A program made the position numbers and the translations under genes. A stretch of 7,712 nt of DNA, taken from positions 1 through 7,712 of the forward strand of contig CALFIV010000417.1 in NCBI GenBank assembly GCA_937877295.1, written 5' to 3'. This stretch comes from an uncultured Clostridia bacterium (GTDB lineage Bacteria > Bacillota_A > Clostridia > Christensenellales > CAG-138). Under the pieces are notes generated by a model that worked only from the letters and a program-made list of their open reading frames with translations, had not been told where the DNA came from and made no database searches. This document shows positions 1 to 5,876 of this stretch, piece by piece; position 1 is the first letter of the stretch, and the number at the start of each line of letters is the position of its first letter.

Positions 1-351
1 GATGCCGCCGTACTTCTTTGCCGCGGACAGACCGAATACATGGTCGTCCTCATTGATGGTTCCGCCGACTGCGCACAGCGAGTTGTGGCAGTTTGTCATG
101 GCATAGGGGATCGGGAATTCCTTGAGGCCGCTTGCGCGTGCGGTCTGGATGATGCCGACATAGGTGATGTCGTGCGAAACCAGCGCGTCAAAACGGATGT
201 GCATAACGCCATCGTCCGACGGTGTGCGGTGTGCGTTCATGATCTGATACGCGATCGTGCCGTCACGGCCTGCCGCCTTGTCGCAGTCCGCTGCCGCGGG
301 AATCGGGGCGCCGTTGATCCACTGCATACCCTGTGCGAGATACTTGATCAT
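1..351 (-). CDS. Aconitase-family hydratase (YbhJ-like), N-terminal 117 residues
   Basis: The gene starts at ATG 351-349 and runs off the left edge, so only 117 codons are seen. Readable blocks include FDALVSHDITYVGIIQTARA, followed by YAMTNCHNSLCAVGGTINED and HVFGLSAAKKYGG. These resemble the N-terminus of the aconitase/IPM-dehydratase superfamily proteins annotated as 'hydratase' or YbhJ (about 750 residues); the TNCHNSLC block probably contributes to the active-site region. Members bind a 4Fe-4S cluster and hydrate or dehydrate carboxylic acids; the substrate of this subgroup is not known to me. A GGAGG lies 10 nt upstream of the ATG. An ATG at 360 is closer to the GGAGG but opens another frame with no recognisable protein. 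It is divergent from citC, which suggests a role in citrate or related tricarboxylate metabolism (inference). Family call fairly sure, substrate unknown. Confidence 0.8.
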   Translation of the reverse strand, partial: MIKYLAQGMQWINGAPIPAAADCDKAAGRDGTIAYQIMNAHRTPSDDGVMHIRFDALVSHDITYVGIIQTARASGLKEFPIPYAMTNCHNSLCAVGGTINEDDHVFGLSAAKKYGGI

Positions 352-415
352 CTTTTTTCATCCTCCGATTGTATTTCTGTTTGAACCATCGGGCATCGCT
401 GCCCTTCCGCCTATC

Positions 416-445
416 ATTATAAGGGCATTGCCGGACATTATCCAA
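416..445 (-). promoter_or_regulatory. Sigma-A-type promoter for the hydratase gene
   Basis: Read on the minus strand: -35 TTGGAT (445-440), an 18-bp spacer, then -10 TATAAT (421-416). The predicted start of transcription is near 409, giving a leader of about 58 nt before the ATG at 351. The -10 is a perfect consensus; the -35 matches in TTG and at one further base. Confidence 0.7.
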
Positions 446-462
446 TAGTATTTTTAGAAATT

Positions 463-483
463 ATCATAGAGAATCTCTATGAT
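463..483. promoter_or_regulatory. 21-bp perfect palindrome, candidate LysR-type operator
   Basis: Two 10-bp half-sites, ATCATAGAGA and TCTCTATGAT, flank one central A (473). The centre lies about 64 bp upstream of the predicted start of the leftward promoter and about 61 bp upstream of the rightward one. LysR-type regulators typically bind a dyad centred near -65 containing T-N11-A, which is present here, and one such gene closes the adjacent operon (2881-3777). The palindrome is seen directly; assigning it to this LysR protein is inference. Confidence 0.65.
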
Positions 484-497
484 TTATCAAACAGGGC

Positions 498-527
498 TTG
501 CCAGACGGCATGCGGGTCTGTTATACT
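498..527 (+). promoter_or_regulatory. Sigma-A-type promoter for the citC-citXG-lysR operon
   Basis: -35 TTGCCA (498-503), an 18-bp spacer, -10 TATACT (522-527). The predicted start is near 534, giving a leader of about 97 nt before the citC ATG at 631. The leader holds an A/T-rich near-palindrome at 571-586 of unknown meaning and no riboswitch that I recognise. Confidence 0.65.
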
Positions 528-630
528 GTAAAAAACGGTATGCAAGGTACAAAAGGACAGTTTCACGCCGCTTTTTTGAAAAAAAGTACGCGCTATTGCC
601 GAATTGAACCGATCAAAAGAGGAGACAGCC

Positions 631-1611
631 ATGGACGTTTCTCTGCTGTCTGCGCCGCTGAAAGGCAGAATGGCGCAGCGTTATAAAGATTTTCTATCTT
701 CATGCGGCCTCAGGGACGAGGGGGACGCGGACGTGATCGCGCTGATGACCGACGACGATTTCAACATCGTTGCGACAGGCGCGCGCGCCGGGCATACGCT
801 CAAGCAATTTGCCGTCTCTCCCGATTTCGAAGGCGGCGGGGCATGCGCGACGGTGCTGTCCGCGCTGACAGACGATGCAATGCAAAGGGGCATTGTGCGC
901 CTGTTTCTTTGCACCAAGCCGAAGAATCGCAGCATGTTCGCTTCGATGGGCTTTGCGCCGATCGTTGCCACCGCCGACGCGGTACTGATGGAAAACCGCA
1001 AAAACGGCTTTTCCGACTTTTTAGCTTCCATCCCGCGGCATGCGGGCGTGTGCGGCGCGGTCGTCATGAACTGCGATCCGTTCACAAAGGGGCATCTGCA
1101 CCTCATCGAATATGCCGCCGCGCATTGCGACGCACTTTATGTGTTCGCCGTGTCGGAGGAGGGGTCGCTGTTTTCGCCCGACGAGCGCTATGATATGATC
1201 ATACGCGGCTCGGCGCACGTCAAAAACCGTTTCGTATACCGCAGCGACGCGTATCTCGTTTCGCGCGCAACGTTTCCGGCATATTTCATCCGCAACGAGC
1301 AGGACGCCGATCGCGTGCGCGCCGATCTCGACGTAGAGCTGTTCCGTTCGCGCATTGCGCCTGCGCTCAACATCACAAAGCGGTTCGTGGGGCAGGAACC
1401 GTTTTCGCCGACCACGAACGCGTACAACGAGCGCATGAAGGAGCTGCTGCCGGAGGCCGGCGTCGAATTCTGCGAGATTCCGCGTCTCGACGCCATCAGC
1501 GCCAGCCGCGTGCGCGCGCTGATTCAGGAAGGACACATCGAAGAAACCAGAGACCTCGTTCCGGAGACCACCTATGAAACCATCCTCCGTCACACTTTCC
1601 GACATGCTTGA
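631..1611 (+). CDS. citC: [Citrate (pro-3S)-lyase] ligase CitC
   Basis: 326 residues, close to the family length of about 330-350. CitC acetylates the thiol of the CitD prosthetic group (2'-(5''-phosphoribosyl)-3'-dephospho-CoA) using ATP and acetate, turning citrate lyase on; it is cytoplasmic. The N-terminal ~130 residues look like a GNAT acetyltransferase fold (FEGGGACATVLSAL, then NRSMFASMGFAPI). The C-terminal part is a nucleotidyltransferase domain starting at VVMNCDPFTKGHLHLIEYAA, whose GHLHL is the HxGH-like nucleotide-binding motif, and including FSPDERYDMI, TKRFVGQEPFSPTT and the closing ISASRVR (ISxSxVR-type) motif. ATG 631 is chosen because GAGGAG lies just upstream (619-624); an in-frame TTG at 604 has no such site. 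It overlaps the next gene by 38 nt, implying co-transcription and probably coupled translation. Confidence 0.93.
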   Translation: MDVSLLSAPLKGRMAQRYKDFLSSCGLRDEGDADVIALMTDDDFNIVATGARAGHTLKQFAVSPDFEGGGACATVLSALTDDAMQRGIVRLFLCTKPKNRSMFASMGFAPIVATADAVLMENRKNGFSDFLASIPRHAGVCGAVVMNCDPFTKGHLHLIEYAAAHCDALYVFAVSEEGSLFSPDERYDMIIRGSAHVKNRFVYRSDAYLVSRATFPAYFIRNEQDADRVRADLDVELFRSRIAPALNITKRFVGQEPFSPTTNAYNERMKELLPEAGVEFCEIPRLDAISASRVRALIQEGHIEETRDLVPETTYETILRHTFRHA

Positions 1612-2884
1612 CGCGCGCGAACGCCGCGCAAACGCACAGGCCGAGCTTCTTGCGCAGGCAGGCGGCTGCCTTGTTTCGCTGTCGCTGAACATCGCGGGCG
1701 ACGTCAAGCGCACGCAAAAGACGCGTCTGCTGTTTGATCGCGGCATGCGGGACTTTGCATCCCTCGGCTTTCCCGAAAAAACACGCAGAATCACCGACGC
1801 GATCACCGGCACGGAAGCGCTGATCCTGCTGGACGCGCCGGCCGAAACGGTCAAGCAGGCGACGGAACGGCTCGAAGACGCATATCCTGCGGCAAGGCTG
1901 TTCGATTTCGACGTGCTGAACGCGCGGGGCGAAAAGCTGTCGCGCTCCATCCCACGCCGCTGTCTTGTGTGCGACGGACCGGCCGCCGTGTGCGCACGCA
2001 GCCGTGCGCATGGATTGGACGCGATCAAGACGGTAACCGAGGCGCTGCTCGACGGATTCTGCGCCGACATGCTTGCCGAAGCCGCGCATCGCGCGCTGCT
2101 TTCAGAGCTGCATACCACGCCAAAGCCGGGGCTTGTGGACGAAGCCAACAACGGCGCGCACACCGATATGGACGTGCAGCTGTTCGAACGCAGTGCGGAT
2201 ACGCTCGTTCCATATTTCAAAACCGCGGCGCAGTGCGGGCTGAAGGGCACAGACATGTCTCTTTTGAAAGCGAACGGGCGCCAGGCCGAGTGTGAAATGT
2301 TTTCGGCGACGCACGGCGTCAATACGCATAAGGGTATAGTCTACTCGATGGGCTTGCTGCTGTACGGCATGGGACACGCGCTGACGTTCGGCGGCGGTGC
2401 GGTCGAATGCGCCGCGGCGCTTGCAAAGACGGACGCGGCGGAACGGCTTGCCCGTGCGGAAGCCGAGCGGGATACCAACGGCGCGAAGGTCTATGCGGCA
2501 TTCGGCGCGGCCGGCGCGGTCGGCGAGGCGATGCGGGGGTTTCCGCACGCAGTGTTCTGTGCAGACCGGCTGCAGTCTTATCGGAAGCAGGGAAAAGAAA
2601 CCGCAGGCGCATTGGCGTTGTGCGACACGATGGCGATACTGGAGGATACCAACCTTTTGCACCGCGGCGGCAGGGAAGGGCTCTCGTTTGCGCAGACGGA
2701 GGCGAAGCGTATTGAGGCGCTGCCGGAGGAGGAACGGATTGCGGCGCTCGAAGCGCTGGACGCCGCGATGATTGCAAAGCGGCTTTCGCCGGGCGGCAGC
2801 GCGGACATGCTCGCGCTTGCGTATCTGATCGACGCGTGGCGGGCGCTCTCAAACAATCTTGCGCTTGGGGAGGTGCGGGTATGA
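1574..2884 (+). CDS. citXG: CitX-CitG fusion: holo-citrate lyase synthase / triphosphoribosyl-dephospho-CoA synthase
   Basis: 436 residues, the sum of two enzymes that are separate in many bacteria. Residues ~1-170 resemble CitX (LLFDRGMRDFA; ETVKQATERLEDAYPAARLF; FDVLNARGEKLSR; IPRRCLVC), which transfers the prosthetic group precursor onto apo-CitD. Residues ~175-430 resemble CitG (ALLSELHTTPKPGLVDEANN; GAHTDMD; GVNTHKGIVYSMGLLLYG; a closing SPGGSADMLALAYLID), which makes 2'-(5''-triphosphoribosyl)-3'-dephospho-CoA from ATP and dephospho-CoA. The ATG at 1574 has GGAG 7 nt upstream, inside the end of citC. The stop TGA is shared with the next start (ATGA at 2881). With citC it forms a complete activation module for citrate lyase or a relative such as citramalate lyase, but no lyase subunits are in view. 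CitXG fusions are known in other citrate fermenters. Confidence 0.92.
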   Translation: MKPSSVTLSDMLDARERRANAQAELLAQAGGCLVSLSLNIAGDVKRTQKTRLLFDRGMRDFASLGFPEKTRRITDAITGTEALILLDAPAETVKQATERLEDAYPAARLFDFDVLNARGEKLSRSIPRRCLVCDGPAAVCARSRAHGLDAIKTVTEALLDGFCADMLAEAAHRALLSELHTTPKPGLVDEANNGAHTDMDVQLFERSADTLVPYFKTAAQCGLKGTDMSLLKANGRQAECEMFSATHGVNTHKGIVYSMGLLLYGMGHALTFGGGAVECAAALAKTDAAERLARAEAERDTNGAKVYAAFGAAGAVGEAMRGFPHAVFCADRLQSYRKQGKETAGALALCDTMAILEDTNLLHRGGREGLSFAQTEAKRIEALPEEERIAALEALDAAMIAKRLSPGGSADMLALAYLIDAWRALSNNLALGEVRV

Positions 2885-3777
2885 CGCTGCAGCAGCTTCG
2901 CTATTTCTGCGTGACCGCCGAGGTTTTGCATTATACGCGTGCGGCGGATCTGCTCTACATCACGCAGCCGAGTCTTTCCTATGCGCTCAGTAAGCTCGAA
3001 AAGGAGCTCAACATGCCGCTGTTCGAAAAACGCGGCAAGCAGATTGCGCTGACGACCTACGGCGCGGAATTCCTGCCCTATGCGAAGCGCGCGCTCAACG
3101 AGCTGCAAAAAGGACAGGAACGCCTGAAGGAGCTGCACGCGCCGAGCGCCGGGATCATCAATCTCGGATACATCTACAGCGTCAGCTTTTCGGTTCTACC
3201 CGCGTACGTCGACGCGTTTTATGCGCACAACGGCAGCCGGCAGACGGCGTTCCGCTTTCATCAGGGCATGGCGGGCGTGCTGATCGAGCAGCTTCTGAAC
3301 GGCTCGCTGGATCTTTTGATCGCAGGCAAGCCCGACATCGACTCGATCGACTATCAGACGATCGCCACACAGGAGCTCTATCTGGCCGTTCCGGCGTCGC
3401 ACCGGCTCGCTTCGCGCGAGACCGTCACACTCTCGGATATTGCTGATGAGCAGTTCATTTCGATCACGCATGAATCGATCATCTACCGGCAGCTCGCCGA
3501 CCGGTTCAAGAAGGCGGCGTTTACACCGAACATCGTATTTGAAGCGGACGAATACAGCTCCATCGCCGCATCGGTCACGGTCGGAGCGGGCGTCGCCATC
3601 GTACCCAAGCTGCCCGTGCTCGACAACTTCAATCTCAAGCTGATCCCGTTCGCGGATGCGTCGATGACGCGCGACATCTGCATGCTGCGCTATCGGATGC
3701 ACGCCATGTCGCCGGCGGTGCAGAGCGTATGGGACTTCGCCGAGCTTCTTTCCAAGCAGCTCCGGGCAGGGAAGTGA
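2881..3777 (+). CDS. LysR-family transcriptional regulator
   Basis: 298 residues, a normal LysR length. The winged-helix DNA-binding domain is at ~1-60 (LQQLRYFCVTAEVLHYTRAA, then TQPSLSYALSKLEKEL and PLFEKRGKQIALTTYG), followed by a linker helix and a periplasmic-binding-protein-like effector domain from ~88 to the end (INLGYIYSVSFSVLPAYV; GSLDLLIAG; the VGAGVAIVPKLP loop near 240). The effector is probably a tri- or dicarboxylate, judging only from the neighbours. The start is ATG 2881, with GGGGAGGTG at 2867-2875 and a 4-nt ATGA overlap with citXG, so it is the last gene of the citC operon. Its likely target is the palindrome at 463-483, which would make the operon autoregulated and co-regulated with the divergent hydratase (inference). 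Confidence 0.93.
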   Translation: MTLQQLRYFCVTAEVLHYTRAADLLYITQPSLSYALSKLEKELNMPLFEKRGKQIALTTYGAEFLPYAKRALNELQKGQERLKELHAPSAGIINLGYIYSVSFSVLPAYVDAFYAHNGSRQTAFRFHQGMAGVLIEQLLNGSLDLLIAGKPDIDSIDYQTIATQELYLAVPASHRLASRETVTLSDIADEQFISITHESIIYRQLADRFKKAAFTPNIVFEADEYSSIAASVTVGAGVAIVPKLPVLDNFNLKLIPFADASMTRDICMLRYRMHAMSPAVQSVWDFAELLSKQLRAGK

Positions 3778-3788
3778 CCGTTTGCATC

Positions 3789-3816
3789 AAAAAAACCGCC
3801 CTTTGGGGCGGCTTTT
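3789..3816. terminator. Bidirectional intrinsic terminator between convergent genes
   Basis: CCGCCC (3796-3801) pairs with GGGCGG (3806-3811) around a TTTG loop. On the plus strand it is followed by CTTTT; on the minus strand the stem is followed by seven U residues (A-tract 3789-3795). It lies between the lysR stop and the stop of the minus-strand zinc-ribbon gene and can serve both, more strongly the minus-strand gene. Confidence 0.88.
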
Positions 3817-3828
3817 GATCCGTTTGGA

Positions 3829-4233
3829 TCAGTTCGGCATGGTCGAAGGATCGACGCGCTCCAGGATGAACGAATTCTGGATAAAGCCCATTTTCATATG
3901 TACCTTCAGGCAGACGTGCGGATCTTCCTGTGTCAGACGGATCACCGGATCGTTGCACTTGCGGTTCATACCGCAGGCGATATGCATCTGATACTCGCCG
4001 AAGGGCAGCGGGAAGATCAGGCTTTCGCGGTTGCCGATGTGGCCGAACGGAACGTTGTTGATATAGATGCTGAATGCGTTTGCGCTGCCGACAAAGTTGC
4101 CCATGCGATAGAGAGAAATTGAACCGGGCTGATTGACGTCGATGAGCGTTTTGCATTTGGGGCATGCGCCGGAACCCGCGAGGTTGATGATCTCGCCGCA
4201 GTGGGGACATTTCACACGGTATTTCGCTGCCAT
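3829..4233 (-). CDS. Small zinc-ribbon protein with a PEGA-like C-terminal part, function unknown
   Basis: 134 residues. The start ATG at 4233 has GGAGG 9 nt upstream. The first ~30 residues form a zinc ribbon with two Cys pairs (VKCPHCGEII and GACPKCKTLID). The remainder is a predicted beta-rich domain (SISLYRMGNFVGSANAFSIY, then INNVPFGHIGNRESLIFPLP) resembling PEGA or DUF-type domains in which a short peptide hormone-like loop displays a small ligand or surface; that comparison is by eye only. There is no signal peptide or membrane segment, so it is presumably cytoplasmic. An upstream reading from 4425 is open but lacks a ribosome binding site and would run across the promoter. It is transcribed from its own near-consensus promoter and ends at the shared terminator. 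I do not know its role. Confidence 0.82.
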   Translation of the reverse strand: MAAKYRVKCPHCGEIINLAGSGACPKCKTLIDVNQPGSISLYRMGNFVGSANAFSIYINNVPFGHIGNRESLIFPLPFGEYQMHIACGMNRKCNDPVIRLTQEDPHVCLKVHMKMGFIQNSFILERVDPSTMPN

Positions 4234-4263
4234 TTTTTGAACCTCCGATTTTGATCTGTTTTT

Positions 4264-4292
4264 ATTATAATGGAAAGCGAGCCGCGCGTCAA
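4264..4292 (-). promoter_or_regulatory. Near-consensus sigma-A promoter for the zinc-ribbon gene
   Basis: Minus strand: -35 TTGACG (4292-4287), a 17-bp spacer, -10 TATAAT (4269-4264). This is the strongest-looking promoter in the window and suggests constitutive expression. The leader is only about 25 nt. Confidence 0.82.
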
Positions 4293-4345
4293 CGCTGTGA
4301 AGACAAAAGCGGCAAAGTGCAAATTGTAACTTTTTTTCATACGGC

Positions 4346-4374
4346 TTGCAACGCACATCCATATCCGTTACAAT
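4346..4374 (+). promoter_or_regulatory. Sigma-A promoter for the lipoprotein gene
   Basis: -35 TTGCAA (4346-4351), a 17-bp spacer, -10 TACAAT (4369-4374), preceded by an A/T-rich stretch (4320-4340) that could act as an UP element. It is divergent from the zinc-ribbon promoter. Confidence 0.7.
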
Positions 4375-4416
4375 GGAAACGCAACATTGCAACAATCCGA
4401 TACGGAGGATTCTGAT

Positions 4417-4562
4417 ATGAATCAAAAACGCTTCATTTTATGCGTCGCGCTGGTGTTGATGCTGCTGCTGTCCGCCTGCGGCGGCGCACCGACGCCCTCC
4501 GCCACCTGCCGGGTGGCGGTGGCCACGGATCTGCACTATCTGGCCCCGTCCCTCACCGACCT
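4417..4562 (+). CDS. Lipoprotein, probable metallophosphoesterase, 5' part only (cut at a chimeric join)
   Basis: ATG 4417 follows GGAGG (4404-4408) at 8 nt. The protein has a lipoprotein signal: MNQKR, a hydrophobic run, and the lipobox LLSAC with Cys21, so it would be anchored to the outer face of the membrane. A short Pro/Thr/Ser linker leads to RVAVATDLHYLAPSLTD; the D-L-H triad is the first metal-binding motif (DxH) of calcineurin-like metallophosphoesterases. After Thr-Asp the reading changes to antisense of another gene and stops at 4600-4602, so only about 48 codons are genuine. The substrate cannot be judged. Confidence 0.72.
4541..4562. other. Probable chimeric assembly join 1
   Basis: The lipoprotein gene reads sensibly rightward up to about 4560, and a minus-strand gene starting at 4613 reads sensibly leftward to about 4541. 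The two readings share at least 15 bases (4546-4560) that make sense in both frames. Such a shared word is what would let an assembler step from one genome to another. Confidence 0.7.
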
Positions 4563-4613
4563 GACGACCGTGGCGTACTCGTTGCCGTCCACGACGTTGT
4601 AGCTGATGTACAT
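4541..4613 (-). pseudogene. 5' end of a probable transposase gene (about 25 codons), truncated at the join
   Basis: ATG at 4613 has GGAGG (4625-4621) at 7 nt and its own promoter upstream. The residues seen are MYISYNVVDGNEYATVVRSV then RDG; a stop follows at 4538-4536, past the join. The start resembles, from memory, IS1634/IS4-like transposases of Coriobacteriia, which open with MYISYN-type sequence followed by an SVRxGxxV stretch. The fragment is too short for a firm family call. It shares no composition or frame with the lipoprotein gene to its left. Confidence 0.5.
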
Positions 4614-4625
4614 GCCCGCACCTCC

Positions 4626-4653
4626 GTGGCATAAGATATGAACCTTATGCCAC
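4626..4653 (-). repeat. Perfect 10-bp inverted repeat at the 5' end of the transposase transcript
   Basis: GTGGCATAAG (4626-4635) and CTTATGCCAC (4644-4653) are separated by 8 nt. On the minus strand it falls between the predicted transcription start (about 4647) and the GGAGG at 4625-4621, so it could form a hairpin next to the ribosome binding site and limit translation. This is common for transposases, but inferred here. Confidence 0.6.
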
Positions 4654-4689
4654 ATTGTAGCAGACGCGTCTGGCGCATGCAAGCGCCAG
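4654..4689 (-). promoter_or_regulatory. Promoter of the transposase-like gene, embedded in inverted repeats
   Basis: Minus strand: -35 TTGCAT (4682-4677), a 17-bp spacer, -10 TACAAT (4659-4654). The -35 hexamer is exactly the loop of a 7-bp inverted repeat (CTGGCGC 4670-4676 and GCGCCAG 4683-4689). The spacer contains the 12-bp palindrome CAGACGCGTCTG (4661-4672). The cluster may mark the end of an insertion sequence. Confidence 0.5.
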
Positions 4690-4760
4690 CCACGGGTTTC
4701 CGCAGGTAGATATGGATATCTTGGCCGTTCGGCAGCTATCGCTCGTCGTTGGTGGGCTAA
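4690..4760. other. No gene seen; boundary between IS-like end and hsdS fragment
   Basis: All frames are interrupted or unrecognisable. The hsdS frame has a stop at 4758-4760. Either an IS end or a second undetected join must lie here. An 11-base word, TCCGCAGGTAG (4699-4709), recurs at 5971-5981 inside the inverted-repeat element; this may be chance. Confidence 0.35.
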
Positions 4761-5567
4761 GGAATTACCGGGAAGTCAGGGTTACCTGGCCATGAAGAGC
4801 AGCAGCAAATAGGTTCCTTCCTTTCCTCCCTCGACAACCTCTTCACCCTTCATCGGCGTAAGTACGATCAGCTTGCAGTATTGAAGAAGGCTCTCCTCGA
4901 CAAGGTGTTCCCGCGAGACGGAGCAGTTGTTCCCGAAATCAGATTTGCCGGCTTCACTGACCCTTGGGAACAGCGTAAGTTCTCGGAGGTGTTCTCCTTC
5001 CTGCGCAACAACACGTTGTCCCGCGCCGAGCTGAGCGAATCGGATGGTCACACGCTGAACGTTCACTACGGCGACGTCCTCATCAAGTTTGGTGAGGTTT
5101 TGGACGTTAGCCGAGACATCCTGCCGAGAATCGCAGACGACTATCTGGCGGATTGGTTGTCCTGCCAGTCCCTTGCTGACGGGGATGTGATCATAGCTGA
5201 CACGGCTGAGGATGAGGCAGTTGGCAAATGCTCTGAGCTGCGAGGATGTGGCGATGCGCGTATCGTCTCAGGGTTGCACACGATGGCCTGCAGGCCACTA
5301 TTCGAGTTTGCGCCTGGATACCTCGGCTACTATCTCAATTCGCCTGCATACCATAGCCAGTTGCTCCCGCTGATGCAGGGAATCAAGGTGATTTCGGTCT
5401 CCAAGTCGTCTATCGAAGACACCCTTGTGAGTTTCCCGTCGTTTGCCGAGCAGAGGGCTATCGGAAAGTCACTCTCTGAGCTCGACAACCTCATCACCCT
5501 TCATCAGCGGAAGCTCGTGGTTCTCCGAAACCTCAAATCCGCGCTGCTCGATAAGATGTTCGTGTAG
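4761..5567 (+). CDS. hsdS: Type I restriction-modification specificity subunit HsdS, C-terminal half
   Basis: The frame is open from 4761 and recognisably HsdS from about 4785 (LPGHEEQQQIGSFLSSLDNL). HsdS gives a type I R-M complex its DNA specificity through two target-recognition domains separated by conserved helical regions. Seen here are the central conserved region, then one target-recognition domain opening with EIRFAGFTDPWEQRKFSEVF and ending near VISVSKSSIEDTLVSFPSFA, then the distal conserved region (EQRAIGKSLSELDNLITLHQ). The two conserved regions repeat one another: DNA 4830-4853 and 5481-5504 are 23/24 identical, 651 bp apart. A complete HsdS has about 380-420 residues, so the first recognition domain is missing. 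A TTG start at 4881 is possible but weak. The cause may be an IS insertion, a silent hsdS cassette, or a join. Confidence 0.85.
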   Translation, partial: GITGKSGLPGHEEQQQIGSFLSSLDNLFTLHRRKYDQLAVLKKALLDKVFPRDGAVVPEIRFAGFTDPWEQRKFSEVFSFLRNNTLSRAELSESDGHTLNVHYGDVLIKFGEVLDVSRDILPRIADDYLADWLSCQSLADGDVIIADTAEDEAVGKCSELRGCGDARIVSGLHTMACRPLFEFAPGYLGYYLNSPAYHSQLLPLMQGIKVISVSKSSIEDTLVSFPSFAEQRAIGKSLSELDNLITLHQRKLVVLRNLKSALLDKMFV

Positions 5568-5576
5568 GAGGTGCGC

Positions 5577-5876
5577 ATGGGAAACATCCTGAGAAACATG
5601 GTCAGATGCAAGAGGTGCGGCGCAACCATCGAGAGCTGCAGCGTCCACGATTTCGTGACCTGCCCCTGCGGAGCGGTCAGCGTGGATGGCGGCAGGGAGT
5701 ATCTGCGTAGGGTCTTCGAAGACAAGGGCTGCTTCGAGGAACTTTCCGTCGTCGAGGACGAGTCCGGGCTGACAAAGGGGGTTACCCCTTCTGTCAGGTC
5801 CCCACGCGTTCACGCGCCCCTTTGTTTGTGCTCTGCGGGCACCGACACCCCGCTTCGAGCAAAACCTGTGAGCTAG
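5577..5876 (+). CDS. Small Cys-rich (zinc-ribbon-like) protein, DUF7695-like, with repeat-derived tail
   Basis: ATG 5577 lies 9 nt after the hsdS stop, with AGGAGGTG (5566-5573) overlapping that stop, so the two are likely co-transcribed. The conserved part is residues ~8-60: C11-x-x-C14, then HDFVTCPCGAVSVDGGREYL with C29-x-C31, resembling the small DUF7695 proteins common in phage and accessory DNA (recalled, not searched). After about residue 64 the frame runs through a hairpin (5769-5797) and stops in the left arm of the inverted-repeat element (TAG 5874-5876), so the tail is probably not ancestral. The two Cys motifs suggest zinc binding. A role beside restriction genes is unknown. Confidence 0.7.
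   Translation: MGNILRNMVRCKRCGATIESCSVHDFVTCPCGAVSVDGGREYLRRVFEDKGCFEELSVVEDESGLTKGVTPSVRSPRVHAPLCLCSAGTDTPLRAKPVS
5769..5797. repeat. GACAGAAGG-family hairpin, left copy
   Basis: CTGACAAAGGGG pairs with CCCCTTCTGTCAG around a GTTA loop, with a single bulged C (5791): 12 base pairs. It shares CCCTTCTGTCAGGT with the right copy at 6122-6148 and lies inside the reading frame of the small Cys-rich protein. It is not followed by a U-tract, so it is not a standard terminator. Confidence 0.75.

Noticed and set aside
40..384. 114-codon plus-strand frame at the left edge
   Set aside because: It is antisense to the hydratase, whose protein sequence is clearly conserved in the minus frame.
1021..2322. 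Long open frame (433 codons) on the minus strand across citC and citXG
   Set aside because: It is antisense to two confidently identified genes, has no recognisable domain or ribosome binding site, and is explained by the G/C-biased third codon positions of the real genes.
4417..4602. Complete 61-residue lipoprotein
   Set aside because: The last ~13 residues are antisense to the transposase-like gene start, and the sequence breaks off just after the first metal-binding motif of a much larger enzyme family.
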